A stretch of DNA of 64,000 nucleotides from Raphanus sativus (GCF_000801105.2 NC_079513.1:21296273-21360272); one strand, 5' to 3'; counted from the stretch's first letter, positions 35,555 through 48,732 are shown. Translations and numbers: made by a program. The notes: generated from the sequence alone by a model not told the origin.

Positions 35555-38500
35555 TCTATTATAATAAAGTAGACATGAAACTCTCCTCAGGCGTCCACGT
35601 CAGCACGGAGAAAAGGAAAAATCGCGCTACGTCAGCACTACACAAATTCTCTGCAGGAAAGCCTTAGCAAGCAAAGTCGGCCTCATTAGCAAGCCAAAGA
35701 ATTCTAAACCCAATTTTAGCCTAGCTTCTCCAAAAAGATTTGGCCATACTAACCGCTTTTCCTTCTTCCAGCGTCTTCATCTTCTCCTTTCTTTATTTTA
35801 CGCTCTGGCGATTGAAGAACCCATGTGTAACGTTTTCCTTCATCATTGAAACCATTTCATAATGTTTCTCCATTAATAACCTCCACTATGCTCTCCCATT
35901 ACGCTGATTTTAGTGACCTCTTTCTCAACCTTCATCGCGAATCGCAAACCCCTTATTTGTGATAATTTGTGATTCTATAAATACTGATGAAATCTCTCCA
36001 AAGCTCATTGCTTCACCAGATTCAATCATATACCACCCTTATAAACACTTCCTGCAACAATGGTATCATTATTATCTTTCTTTCGGATTTGAAGTCTGGT
36101 CGTTGCCCTCAACGTTGACGTGTCTCCTGTGTTTCCTATTATGCAGGCTGCATGTGTGGAAGACCCCTGAAATCTGAGATTCCACAGTTTCTCCAAGAAA
36201 TTTTAGGGAAAACGTACGGATTCCACTTGAAACTTACTCGAGTATATGTACATAAGCTCAGTGCTCTGTTTCATAATTAGTTGTGATCTGGTTCAAAGAT
36301 TTTGATTTGTTGTTTAATCTTCAAAAGATCATTATGACTGATTATTATCAGAAACTTGGAGATGCGTGATTGATTCTAAGTTCGCTTTTTAATGTATCTT
36401 ACTTTGTCTTTAATCTTTGATTAAAGTTTTACTCATTGAGCTATTTTAAAAGAAGAAAAAAAAACATTTTCATTGAATTATTTTCACAAAATCTGGAGAT
36501 GCTTGATTGATCCTAAGTTCGGTTTTAATGTATTTTGATTTGTCTTTAATCTTTGACTAAAGTTTTACTCTGTTTCTGTTATTATATTAACCAAATGTAA
36601 AAGAGCAAAGATTGTGTTGTCTCTGCCTCAGTAGAACCAGAGCGGTTTCGATATTATCATCAGTGATGTTCACATGCACATGGACGGTTTCTTCATAATC
36701 CTATCTAGCTCATACTTTGCACTTCTCTTTGTCCAAATGTAAATTTACATTTTTTAATGCACATGGACATGGAAGAAACAACAATCCTTTTGACAACATG
36801 GTGCCACATGTGTCTCTAGAAACTGATATGATGGAACCAAGTCAGGTGCTAATGACCAGAAGACCGGCAGTGATGACATCCCCCTTGAACCCCACAGGTC
36901 TATTTGCTGCAAAAGCAGCAGCTGTCCAGCCAAATTGTAACAGGAGCTCTGCAGATGAACACCTGATTCCAATAGCAGGGAAAACTGGAGTTAGTTGCTT
37001 AAGTTCTCGACCTAAAAACTCTGCTATTGCTCCCAACCTTTGTTGGCATTGTGCCTTTGTTAGAAAACTCTCAGCCTTTGTTTAATCTCCATATTTGCAA
37101 CTTGATCAATAAATAAAAACATTTTATCATTGGCAAATTTTTATTAAGTTATCAAACTATTTAAATTCGTGGTATGGTTTGAGAAATGAAGACAACCAAA
37201 TGGGAGAGAACACAATTGAGCTTCGTTGCACTTAAGTTCTTTACTTTTATCCAGTTGTTTACACTTTACTAGCTCAGACATTAAGGGTTTCCGTATTGCA
37301 ATGTTTGGTTTCTTTGTTTTCTCCACATTCTCAGTTACAAAAAGATTAAACTTTACAACAACAATCGGTGATAGACGCCGTTATTGGATAACTATATTAT
37401 AATTATCGATTCTGCATTTCTTGAGAAGTACTCATTCTGCAATCAGATTTCGAATTTTCACTTCCAACCACAAAATATCACTTCACGAGTTACAGTATAA
37501 CCTGATGGAACTTTTACTCAAATGAAAATATACGTGTTGAGAGTAACCCAAAAACAAGATTTTAATAATACAAAATAAATATGTTTTTTTATGCTTCCAC
37601 CATATGCTAACTTAGACTCTAACCCCACCCCTAAGTTGTATTTACACAAATATCATAGTAATAGAGAACAATACCATTAACAAGAAACCACAAAACAATG
37701 AATTATGGACACCCAATGAGACAGGTGTTTGTTAGACCAGTTACGTCCTTAACCCCATACAATGCTCAACAGTTCAATTTGTTATGGACGGCCACCTCTA
37801 GCTAAATCATCCTGTGTATCACAACACTGTCAACACACCAACTATGGACTCGGTCAACATGAGTTCCACCATCATGGGAACAAATCTTCCAATAAATTTT
37901 AATGTTTTTACCTCTAAAATATATGGATTCTATAATAGAGTTGAGTTATAATCCGATGTATTCTTTTAAAATATATTCTCGATATACAGAATTAAAATTA
38001 AAAAAAAATAACAATTTCTGTCATAGAGGAAGAATAGAGGTGAGATAGAACAATTTACTTCTAATTACTATTACAAAGGTAAAAATAGTAAAGAGTCGGT
38101 GATGTTCAAAGTTAAAAGCATTTGATTAACACTTTCAATTTTTAGTGTACTCCTTTAACTTTCAAAATTTTATGATTATAACTTAAATAACTGTATTTTG
38201 GAGAAATACAAATGTTTCATACATGTAGAAACATATTTTTTTGCTACAAAATAATTTCTTAATTTTACAATACTAAAAACACATAAAATTATTATTATTT
38301 CTATCTGAAGTCAAACATTTTAAGAAATGTTAATTAAAATTTGATTAGAAGCTTCATGAAGCTTTTACATACTGATAACATAATTGATATTGAGCCTGAA
38401 TATTTATTAAAGTAACATATTGAAGCAATTTAATATTTGGGTAAATACTTATGATTCTACAATAACCGTTAAAGATATTGCCCAAATGAAGATTAATATA

Positions 38501-38646
38501 ACAAATTTTAATAATTTAATATTGTGGTACTATATGCTTAGTTTAAAAACATATTAGCAACCAAACTATGTATTTAAATCATTGTATTAAAGAAACAAAA
38601 ATATAATGTAGCAAAAAACCGGTGCTACGCGCCGTAATAGCCCTAG
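35555..38646 (+). mobile_element. Non-autonomous Helitron, 3.1 kb
   Basis: It starts TCTATTATAATAAAGTAGAC at 35555, followed by the subterminal CTCCTCAGGCGTCCACGTCA typical of plant Helitrons. It ends with a short hairpin (CGGTGCTACGCGCCG) and TAATAGCCCTAG at 38646. It is flanked by A at 35554 and T at 38647. Rep and helicase are absent. Between 36,650 and 37,090 lies sequence of clearly higher GC content, including an open frame (36717-37085) and overlapping minus-strand frames, possibly captured host sequence that I could not identify. Confidence 0.75.
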
Positions 38647-39000
38647 TCTATATTATAAAAGCTGTTGTATCTTTTGACATTGTTTAGAAACATTGATAAC
38701 AAGATAAATGATAATTGTTTGGAAACATTGAGTACTTATTTTTATTTACATAATTAGCCATTACATTTACAAAAAGTTAAGTATTTTTTTTTGTATTTCT
38801 TTTATTTAAAAATTCTGCCACAACATTTAAAATCAATTTAAATTAATTAGTTACAATGGTTTTTATTTCTTTATGGTGAAAATAAAAACGCAAACTGAAT
38901 ACATAGTATATATTTATAAATAATTTTTAAATATAATATTATCTTATTTATTTTAGTCAAATATAAAAATTTTGAGAGTTCAATTTGTTTTAAGAAATAA
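38647..39000 (+). mobile_element. 5' end of a second Helitron abutting the first
   Basis: TCTATATTATAAAAGCTG begins exactly after the CTAG of the preceding element. The next 100 bp share TTGTTTGGAAACATTGA words with the Helitrons at 43,199 and 54,449. No 3' hairpin/CTAG end was found downstream, so it is truncated. The right boundary is arbitrary. Confidence 0.5.
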
Positions 39001-40292
39001 AATATCATAAAATTAATAAATAGAAAACTAATGCAAAAAAAAAAAAAATTCACTATGTTGTTTTATTTTAAAACAAATTAAAAACAGGTTATATATGAAT
39101 AGTATAATTACATCAAATTACTTCAAGTTATATTAATATAATTTTATGTACAAATAAAAAATATTACCAAACATTTATATTATAAAATAATATATTGTAT
39201 TCTATATGTAAATTACAAAGCATAAAAATACACATGAGAATTTTTTATAAAACCAGTAATTTATTAATTTATGTTGAATATAAATTAAATCAAATATATA
39301 TGTGCACCCGGGGACGGATTAAATTATAGTTAGATGTTGCATATGATGGACATATATAAAAGAAAAAAGATGTACACATACACGATAAAGGTTGCTGTAA
39401 TTGTTTGGGCTTGGCCCAATAAATCATAACTATACTCAAAAGCAATAAGATAAAAATGTAGTTTGCTACGGCCCTCACATTCCATTTCGATCTAGTTTGT
39501 ATACATTTGGAATGCTAAAAACATATATACGAAATCTTAAGATCTATATTTATTTTAATATTTAATTGAGATTCTAGACATAAATTTGTAGATATATAAA
39601 TTGTTATAAACCGATATGAAATCCTACAATTCACACATAAACCGGAATTGTAAGCCTAATAGTAAATCAGTGCCAATTAGGATAGCCCGTTAGATAACAA
39701 GGTACGACCGATCAATCAGTATTGGGCTGAAATTATCTGTCCAAATCATTTTTTCAGTTGAAAGTTCACCAGTATCGGGCCACATTGCGCTCCCCCACCA
39801 GGGTTTTGAATGAAATGACTGACTTATCACACTAACTCTGATGAGATCGGGTGAGTTCGGACAATAGTAGTCTAGTTGTGGGTAACTTTTAAGAAAACCC
39901 TTAAACTTAGATTTAAATTTTTAATATAGAATACCCGATATTAGAAGAGAATAAAAAAGATTAATGATCTTATACACTGTCGTTCTTTCATTGCATGGAG
40001 TACTGTTACTGTATAATTCTACACTTAAAAAAAAGTGATGACGCTGTTATATTTGAAGCTGGTAACTTTATAAACTCACTTATATTAGTCATACTTAGTA
40101 AATATTTGTTTTCAATCTTCAATAACAATTTTATTCAATATCTGCATATGTTTTCAAAAAAAAAAAAATCAATATCTGCATACATCTGTAGAAAGGTTTG
40201 AAAATAAATTAAAGGATAATAAGGAGAGGAAGTGAGTACGTACTGATTTCGTGTTAGGGTTTACGTGGAAGATGTATTTAACCCTTCTTTTA
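39001..40292. other. AT-rich spacer, including the SPCH 3'UTR
   Basis: No coding similarity was seen. A higher-GC patch at about 39,640-39,880 is unclassified. The SPCH 3'UTR should lie at roughly 40,100-40,292 on the minus strand. Confidence 0.4.
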
Positions 40293-42201
40293 CTAGCAGA
40301 ATGTTTGCTGAATTTGTTGAGCCAATTCATCAGCACTTAGTTGGCACTCAATTCCAATCTATCGAAAGAAAATAGTGAGAGAGATATATATTGTCAATCA
40401 TACCATAGCAACATATAAAACTGATATAGAGTATTCGTTTTCAACAATTGTGTCAAGTCTTTACTGTAGGAATTTGTGCATCTAATAATACTAATATTAT
40501 AATTAATATAATTTATTTACTTAAATAAGTCTAATTTATAAAGAAACATGTGTAACAAAAATTTCATAAAGAGGTTTTAAAGTATTTTAACATGCTTCGA
40601 GTCTTGACCAATAAGCAAAACCAGTAAGCCACATCAGCATGTGAGTTTTAACACACCCTTATGTTCATGAGAATTTTTGTGTATATACAATATATGAGAA
40701 TTATTAATTTATCTTACACTGATTTTCTTATATTCTATGAACTGTGTATAAATTTATGTGACTGAATCAATTATTAGTTTATTACTTATTACAGTACCCT
40801 ACCGTTTTCCCCCAACTATATATTATACACTCATTACAAATTAAAAACAATAAAACCAGTGGAAGTTAATTAGGATGATTATTCGAACATACCTTGATGG
40901 TGAAAGAATTAAGCATGGTTTCATCGACGGTGTTAATATTAACCTGAAGAATCTCGAGAGACAAATCCTCAAGAGCAGAGATTATCTTCAAAACCTGTCC
41001 AGGGATCTTATGCGACGCCGTTTTGAGCAGCACATTAGCTCCTGAGAACTTCACTTCCACGTCAGCCGAAGCCGACTTTGAGTTAGCGACGAGCTCATTT
41101 ATCACACTACTCTCACGGTTACTACTAACTGAAGGAGAGGAAGAAGATGAAGCTGGAGAGTATGGAGGTGGGTCCCCTAAGCTGCTACCACCGGCCAATG
41201 AGCTATAAGAACGATGGGGAGGCTGTGGGATGAGTGGTAGTTGCGGAGGATAGGCCAGGTATGGGCTTGTAGGCTGAGGTGTTCGAGGGCTTATAGGAGG
41301 GAGAAGGAGATGGTGGTGGTTGATGCGCGGGCTAAGAGGTGGTTTTCGCGGGCTTAGGACAGGTGGTGAAGGACGAGGACTCGGGACTAGTCTCGGGCTT
41401 AGGACTTCCGCATATGTCTTACGTTGTTTCTTGGCTTCTAAAGATTGAAGAACTTGTTGCAGCTCGCTAATGTATTCCACAACTCCTCCTATAATCGATG
41501 CTTGGTCCCCCTTTTGTTATGATTCAAAGGAAAAATAATAATATAAGTCAATATAGACATTATATATCTGCGTTAAAAAAAAGACATTATATATCTATCA
41601 CATTTCAACTTAAAAGAGAGAAAAAAATAGAGATGATTAGTTGGGACCAAATATCATTATAATTGTCATTGTTCCTAAAAAGCACAGATATGATACTTTG
41701 TTGTAAATAGTAGTTGATGTTTCTAAGAACTGATGTGATAGGTAAACCAAAAAGATTTAGTGACCAAATATTTAACAATAATGACTAGTTACAGCTCGTA
41801 TACCTAAGTACTGACTCGGAAAAATGTATGGATGTACAAAACTGTACCCTTTTGACGTAGAAACAAGGCATAAGAGAACGTAAAACGGTTAAGTGCTCGT
41901 TCATTTGCTTTCTCCTGTTGCGTTCCACGGTTACGTGAGACATCTTTTGTTGCGTATTCTCTTCTTCTTCTTCATCTTCTTTCTCGGTTTCTAGTCTCTT
42001 CCTCTTCTTCTTAGGAGATGAAGTTTCGCAGTTTGGATCAGTTACTAACTCTTTGGAACTTGTGGTTCCATCTTTATAAGGTGTAGATGCAGCCGTTGGA
42101 GATATCTCTCCGGCGCCTTCGAGACTCTCTAAGATGGCAAACAGATCATCTTCGGCTAGTGAAGTGTCGACAAATTCACACTCTTCAAGAAAATCCGGCA
42201 T
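40293..42201 (-). CDS. SPCH: SPEECHLESS-type bHLH transcription factor, 3 coding exons
   Basis: Exons 42201-41848, 41510-40893 and 40358-40293 encode 345 residues (Arabidopsis SPCH is 364). SPCH is the nuclear bHLH factor that, with ICE1/SCRM, starts the stomatal lineage through asymmetric entry divisions. The basic region HVTVERNRRKQMNEHL begins at residue 89, with the E-box-contact residues H89, E93 and R97. Helix 2, GDQASIIGGVVEYISELQQV, begins exon 2. Residues about 150-240 are the Ser/Pro-rich MAPK target domain (PSPRPSPPVLSPRKPPLSPR), through which MPK3/6 destabilise the protein. The C-terminal ACT-like domain ends ADELAQQIQQTFC. The start MPDFLEEC lacks the MQEII residues I recall from Arabidopsis, and the acidic linker is shorter, explaining the length difference. 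A Helitron lies about 1 kb upstream. Confidence 0.96.
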
Positions 42202-43198
42202 CGTGACTAGATATTTCTCTCTCTCTTTCTTGTTCTTTTTTTTTGTCTTATGCTTTTGGATACAAAAAGTATAATAAAAGAAAGATTTACAGAAAGAAGG
42301 AGACGCACAGAGACATATCAAGTTGTGAGAGAGAGAAAGAGATAAAAAAACAGTGGATGCCAAAAGGAGTAAATATGAGGGACTCGCATTCATAGAGGAC
42401 TAAATATCGCTATCAAATTTCAATATTTATGTATTATATTTTTTAGGGTTATTTATTATGCGGTTTGTGCCGTTGGATGAATTTGGGAGAAAATCTAGGT
42501 TTTTGGGTGTTTCATTTCTATTAAACATACATATATACATAAATATAGGGTCCGTTGATTAATACTTATATTAGAGAGATAAAGGTTGCATATATGCAAA
42601 GGGAATGATACATAAATTACTTAATTATGAAATTATTTTATGGATTGTTGGGTAAAATAATGAATAATTAGAAGTTCGGTATTAGGCCATGTCCATTGCT
42701 AGTCTCACGTTAGAGTATCTAAAGAAGAGAATGAAGATTTTGTGGGAATCGGTATCTCAATTAGGAACTCCATCACAAAACCATGGGACACAAATGTCAT
42801 ATATTCAATGATCAATTTTATTAAAAAGGTTAGAATCAAATATATAGCTGAATAATATTACAAGTATTGATATTCTATTGATGAGATACTTGAGTGAGTA
42901 TCTCCACCGTTAAGTATGTTCTATTTTCTTTTTCTTGGTGCACACAACACAGATATGTACGTCTTGGTCGGGGAAACAAAAGACGTGGAAATTACTCTGG
43001 ACGCGGTTAGACTTGTTCGAGTGCGAACACATAAGTCAATAGGAGCGTTAAATCAGATTGTTTCTGATTTATGTTATGTTTCCTTTTATTTTGTAAAAGC
43101 TTTCAAAAACTGTATGACATAGGATGTAACGTTTCTAATTAATTAATAGTAATTAAAAATAAGACATGTACGTCTTTTGTATTTAGTTTAAGTACATA
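42202..43198. other. SPCH 5'UTR and proximal promoter
   Basis: A CT/GA-rich leader occupies about 42,205-42,350. Further upstream is AT-rich sequence. An open frame at 42916-43122 (contains YVLVGETKDVEITL) has no family I recognise and is not supported as a gene. Confidence 0.45.
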
Positions 43199-43841
43199 CT
43201 AGATCTTGATCCGCGCTTTGGAAGCGCGGAATATTTTACGATGAAAAATTTCACTAATAACTTAACAAATATTTTGGTAATCTTTAAAAGTGTGTATTTA
43301 AAATATTTTTGCATTTAAATCAGTGTTTTAAATTCAACCCGATTGTGATTATACCGGTTAATTCGGAGATCTGACAATTCAATTTAGGTTTTTAAAATAT
43401 TCATATTAAAAAAATTACTAAAACCCGAGACTAACCGGTTGAACTGTTGGATGACCGATATGTAATCTAATTTGATTTAAATTGTAATAATTTCATAATT
43501 TGTAATCTTATACTCCAAATTTTAAAGTTCATTATTTTACATTTTATGAAATTATGACGTTTCTACAAAATTTTAAAAAGAAAATGATAGATATAACATA
43601 ACTAAGATTAATTATTGTATTGTTGGAAACATTGATAGTAGTATAAAAATATATTGTTTGGAAACATTGATAGTAGTATAAAGAAATAAATATATTGTTT
43701 GGAAACATAGATAGTAGTATAAAGAAAGAAACATTAATGATTTAATGTAAGTTTAACTATAAAGTATAAAGGTGTATTTAATTTAAAAACTTACAAAATA
43801 AATGTTAGGTCCAACAGAATTTTCTGTTTTAATAAGATAGA
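43199..43841 (-). mobile_element. Non-autonomous Helitron in the SPCH upstream region
   Basis: On the minus strand it begins TCTATCTTATTAAAACAG at 43841. It ends with the hairpin CCGCGCTTCCAAAGCGCGG, ATCAAGAT and CTAG at 43202-43199, and is flanked by A and T. It is 643 bp and closely matches the 647-bp copy at 54,449-55,095 in the opposite orientation. It contains three TTGGAAACATTGATAGTAG-type subrepeats. Its 3' end points toward SPCH, about 1 kb from the ATG. Confidence 0.9.
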
Positions 43842-44878
43842 TATTGGTTGCGAATGGTCTGACCAATCACGTCTTTCGAGTAAACATATACAATAAAGAA
43901 AAGGGTGTTTGAAATTCACTGATTTCACATTTATTTTAGCGCCCTCGCTAGTGAGACAATCAGTTGAATGATATCTTATCCTGTACATTCGCATTATGTA
44001 TCGACTATTTAACAATTAACATCACTAACTTTAAACGATGTCTCTTTTGGAGGTGGAGAAGAAAGAATAAATAAAGGTCTCTTTTTTTAACCAAAATAAA
44101 GGTCATTTAAAAAAAAAAACATCACTAACCTTTAGACACTTTCTACGGTTGATAAACCAATTCCAAACCTAGTCGCAGCCGAGTCAAAACTAACCTCCGC
44201 TTCTTAGTCGTTTTTTTTTTCTGTTTTTACACTCCAATACTTAGTTCGGTTATGACTATCTTTGTTTCATAAATACGTGATCAGATGGCAACCCAATTTA
44301 ATTTTTTTTAAAGCAACCCCCAAATAAAATATGAATTTAAGAACTGTATATATTATTAAGCAAAATGAAATACAGTATATATATTATATATGAACCTCTT
44401 TTGTAAGTTGTCTTTAAAGTTATAGAAGGGGAACTTGATCCAAGGCAATAAATAACTGATGGCATACTTGTGGTGCCTCAATTTGTTTCAAACTCAAATG
44501 GTTTCTTGAGGGAGCCACTCTTCGTTTGAATTTTCCCTTTCAAAAATTTGAACTATTTTGTACATGAACATTTACACTCCGTATATACTATATATATTAA
44601 TGATGATAATAATCCAATAGGATTTTAGGAAAATAAACAAAACTTTAAGAATATAGAGCCAAGACAAGACCAGGTAGACGTTAGGTTTGAAGTTAATATG
44701 TTGGCTGTCAGATATTGTTTACCGACCATGTCTTTGTAGTAACGGGTCTGTTCTCGTTTTAATTTTGTTTGTAGCCGAAATTTATAGAAATCAATATTTT
44801 GTATAAAAAATAGTTCAATAGTTAAAAACAGCATCAACTAATTAAGGAGATAATATTTTTTTAGTGAAATGCTTATAT
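43842..44878. other. Spacer, no gene recognised
   Basis: AT-rich sequence, with short open frames only at 43791-44015 (-) and 44625-44837 (-), neither with a known domain. Confidence 0.45.
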
Positions 44879-45776
44879 AAGATATAAGGATAATTTGCAA
44901 AATACCCTATTTAGGATATGAAATTTGATAACTACATTTTCTATTTTACTTTTTGAAAAATACACTTTCTTAATTATGAATTGACTTTTTTATCCAAGAT
45001 ATTTTGAAATTAATATATAAATTCGTAATTAATACAATAGTATCGTTAAAATTATTTTGTTTAAAATAAATATGTGTGTTGAGATAAATATGTTATTTTA
45101 CCATTTTACAATAACAAAGATAAATATGTAAATTATGATTTTGTTTTGACTTTATCATGAAGTTTATACATCCCTTTATTTATTTGCTTCAACTTATATA
45201 AACAAGTCACGTTGTTAAAAGAAGTTTCTTTAAATTTCCATGATTCTTTGTTCATCTTCCACTCTCTTGAAACTCTAGCCAAATGCATCATGATATTCTA
45301 AAACAGAATTATTGTAAGAATAAAATAGAACCAAAATTAAAAATGAATTAACAAACCTCTATGAGGAAGAATCTGTGAAACTAAGAAAAAAAGGAAAAAA
45401 AACAGAAATGGAGAGGATACGAGAGAAGGAGACGAGAAGACGATACATGTCTTGATTTTTTTATTTTTCAAAATAATAAAAATTTTAAGATATTATTAAA
45501 AAGATATGGGAATAATATTGTGTAGATATATTAAAAGGATATTAGCTAGATTCTCTAACGATTTTTTGTTTTAAAAAAGTAAATTTTAAACAATATATTA
45601 GAAGTTGGATTTAAAAAACAATTTTTAAACAATATATTAGAAATATTAAGATTGGACAATTAGGTAAAATTATATATATATATAAGTGTATTTTTCGGAA
45701 AAAAATTAAATAAGGATGTAGTTTTCAAATTATAATCTTATTTGAGTGTATTTCTCCAAATTTTCCCTAAGATATA
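44879..45776. mobile_element. Long-TIR MULE- or hAT-type element with 8-bp TSD
   Basis: AGGATAATTTGCAAAATACC (from 44887) pairs in inverted orientation with the end at 45768 (AGGGAAAATTTGGAGAAATA when complemented). The match continues for about 110 bp through AACTACAT and GAAAAATACACTT. AAGATATA flanks both sides (44879-44886 and 45769-45776). There is no transposase; length is about 882 bp. Confidence 0.75.
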
Positions 45777-46989
45777 TCCCATGAAATAACTGCCTTGAAA
45801 TAACGACTATTTCTTCTTACTTTTATACCCTAATACTAACATGATCTTTAGCGTCAAATTTCGAACTGATCTCGAAATTTTAGTATGGTTTCATTTGTTA
45901 AAGGTATAGAGGTCTAGATAGATATATATATATATATATTATACAATGTAGAATTTGGTTTTTCGACTCTAAGCAAGCAAATTAAAACGAAATTGAAAGA
46001 TGTACGAATCAGTAATTTTGTATATCAAACATAGTAATGTAACTGAAGGTTACTTATGCATGCATGATATTAATTTTAGATATGACAGACAAGGATCCAA
46101 GATGCTATTCAGTTTCATCTATATACGGATATATATTAAGGAGACTATGACATGCTCCTAATGTTCGTACGGTTTTGTCTTGGTCTATTTATTTCTTAAA
46201 TTCACCAAAGACAAAAAAATAGATTGAAAGAAATATATTTCATATGGTATGATATAACGAAACACTGATTATATTCTTCATGTGCTCCCAATTAAGAAGT
46301 CATGGGTTGGCGTCGATAGTTACTAGTAAGAAACAAACAAACAATAAAACTTGAGAGACTAAAAGAATGTACAAACGGTGAAATTTATTTCCATTTAAAA
46401 ATACTAATTGATTTTTAAGGAAACTAATCAAAACAGATTGAGATTGAGAAAGAGAGCAAAGAGAGTAGTTCACGAAACAAAATATCTGCAAACTGAGCAG
46501 AGATCAGTACTTGGGCTTTGGGAACCAAATAAAAGAAAAATGGTGGGCGGCTTTCAATGATCGGACACGCCTTCTCCGTGCCCGAGATTCTACTTCTTCA
46601 TTCACCCACATGCACACTTGTCATGTAGTTGCAAATTTTGACACTAATTAAGAGTCGCAATGTGGAACAAAATACAATATGCCTTAAATGGCTAAATGCT
46701 ACATCTACGTCCTACGATCGGTTTCAGAGAACGAAACAAGCAAAACCCTAAGTTTACAAATACGAGCTAAAATAGTTTGAAACCCAGCATTAAATGGTTC
46801 TTTGATATACGCAAGGGCGTGCGTTGATGATAGCATTTCCTAAGAGATAACTCAATACGAATAATGAAGAATCATAAAGATAAGCAAAAGATAAAACAAT
46901 AATAATACGTGTAACACTATGTTTAAAAAAAAGATACGTGTAACACTAACTACTGTTTTTAAGCAAAAAAAAAAAACACTAACTACTGT
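45777..46989. other. Spacer between two MULE-type elements
   Basis: No gene was recognised. A higher-complexity stretch at about 46,500-46,640 (GGGCGGCTTTCAATGATCGG) could be a conserved noncoding sequence or old coding scrap. Confidence 0.35.
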
Positions 46990-47890
46990 TATCTTTATGG
47001 ACAAGACTTGGGTTCACCCCCTATGGTGAACCTTCAAATTCACCACTTCTCTGATAACCAATCAAAGTGCCAACTACACTAATGATTAAAAATATTAAAT
47101 AATTTTTTCAAAAATCAAAATAATTAAAAAAATAAATAGTGTCAATTTTAATAATGCTAATATCACTATCTAATTCATAAACTCAAACTCTATACCCTAA
47201 ATTCTAAATTATAAACCCAAACTCTATACCCTAAACCCAAGTTCTATACCCTAAATCCAAACCATAAATCATAAACCCAAAAACCTGAACTCTAAACCCA
47301 AACCTATACCCTAAACCCAAATCCTAGACTCTAAACCCAAAACGTAAATACAAAATCCAAACCCTATACCCTAAATATTTGGATTAATATTGATGTTGTT
47401 CTTTTGAAATTTAAGGTTAAGAATTAAATTTTGGATTTAGAGTTCATGGTTTGGGTTACTGTCTAGGGTTTGAGTTTAGGGTCTACGGTTTGGGTTTAGG
47501 GTTTATGGTTTGGTTTTAGAGTATAGGATTTGGGTTTAGGGTCTATGGTTTGAGTTTAGGATATAATTTTGGGTTTAAAGTTTAGTTTTCTTGGTTTATA
47601 ATTTATGGTTTGGGTTTAGGGTTTAAGATTTAGGTTTAGGGTATAGAGTTTGGGTTTAGGGTATAGAGTTTGAGTTTATAATTTAAAATTTAAGGTTTAG
47701 AATTTGGATTTAGGGTATATAATTTGAATTTAGGGATTAAATATTGACATTAGTATTATTAAATATGATATTATTTATTTTTTAAATTATTTTATAATTA
47801 GTCTAGTTGGCATTTTGATTGGTTATTAGGGAGGTGGTGAATTTGAAGGTTCACCACAAGGGGTGAACCTAAGTCTTGTCCTATCTTTAT
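46990..47890. mobile_element. Foldback MULE-type element with telomere-like arms
   Basis: It starts GGACAAGACTTGGGTTCACC at 46999 and ends with the complementary GGTGAACCTAAGTCTTGTCC at 47881. The TIRs extend about 85 bp. A perfect 9-bp duplication, TATCTTTAT, flanks it (46990-46998 and 47882-47890), diagnostic for Mutator-like elements. The left half is filled with degenerate ACCCTAAACCCAAA units and the right half with the complementary GGGTTTAGGGT units, so the element folds back almost completely around an AT-rich centre near 47,380. No coding is present. Confidence 0.9.
47165..47735. repeat. Inverted arrays of CCCTAAA-like units
   Basis: At 47180-47375 the plus strand repeats variants of ACCCTAAACCCAAACTCTAT; from about 47450 to 47720 it repeats GGGTTTAGGGTATAGAGTTT. 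The units are about 20-25 bp, resembling plant telomere repeats (CCCTAAA) mixed with other sequence. They are internal to the MULE and not true telomeric DNA. Confidence 0.85.
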
Positions 47891-48732
47891 TGCACCTCCT
47901 GATTATATCTGTAATTACTGCTTCAAAAACGTTTCTAGTTGCTTGTATCTCTCTTTTCTTTCTTAGTTTATCTTCATCTTCATGAAGATCTCATTTTATA
48001 ATCATAAATAAATGACGTCTCTCCTTTTAAGAGGAAATGCCAAAAATTACATGCAAACAAAACTCAAAGTCAAATTTTCAAAAAAAAAGGATTAAAATTC
48101 AAACTCTAAAAGAAAAATCACTGCTAGTACACAGACAATACGGCACCTAACCAGATATTTGAATGAAAATAATGTATTAAAAACTATGCAAACTATATTA
48201 ATTTTATGACAACACTTTATGAACTACTATGTGTTATATTGTTAATATAATTTCGATAGAAAGAAAATGTGTTGGATATAGAACCCGTCAGTTTTCGATG
48301 ATGTTTAACATATTTTAACATGTTATCTCATGTTCTTTTTGATGTATAATATTGCATTTTGAATATTTGATTTATGTACGTTATTTTTGCTTTTGATATG
48401 TAATCATCCGTTTTTAAAGAAAATTTTATTTGGTAATACCAAATTCTAAGTTCAACATATTTTCAATATCAAAATTATATTTATGATGTTAATAACATTA
48501 CACATTTTAATTCTTTGGTGTTGTCATGTGATTCATGTATCTCGTATAAGTTTTAATAAATTACTTTTATTTAGATGTGCGATCATATAGTGGTGTATTA
48601 TTAATGTAGTTGATAATCATTTTTTGACTTAAAAATATTAAAATAAGGGATTTTGGAGCTAACAATCTTTTCGCCATTTAAATTTCAAAGTTCTTTAAAG
48701 AACTAATTCTATTACATATTTGTCTTTTTATA
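47891..48732. other. AT-rich spacer
   Basis: No gene or classifiable element was seen. Confidence 0.45.

Noticed and set aside
36717..37085. 122-codon host gene
   Set aside because: Overlapping open frames on both strands inside a Helitron; probably captured or element sequence, not an independent gene.
47165..47735. Interstitial telomere or ancient chromosome fusion point
   Set aside because: The CCCTAAA-like units are imperfect, inverted about a centre, and enclosed by TIRs and a 9-bp TSD, so they belong to a MULE-type element.
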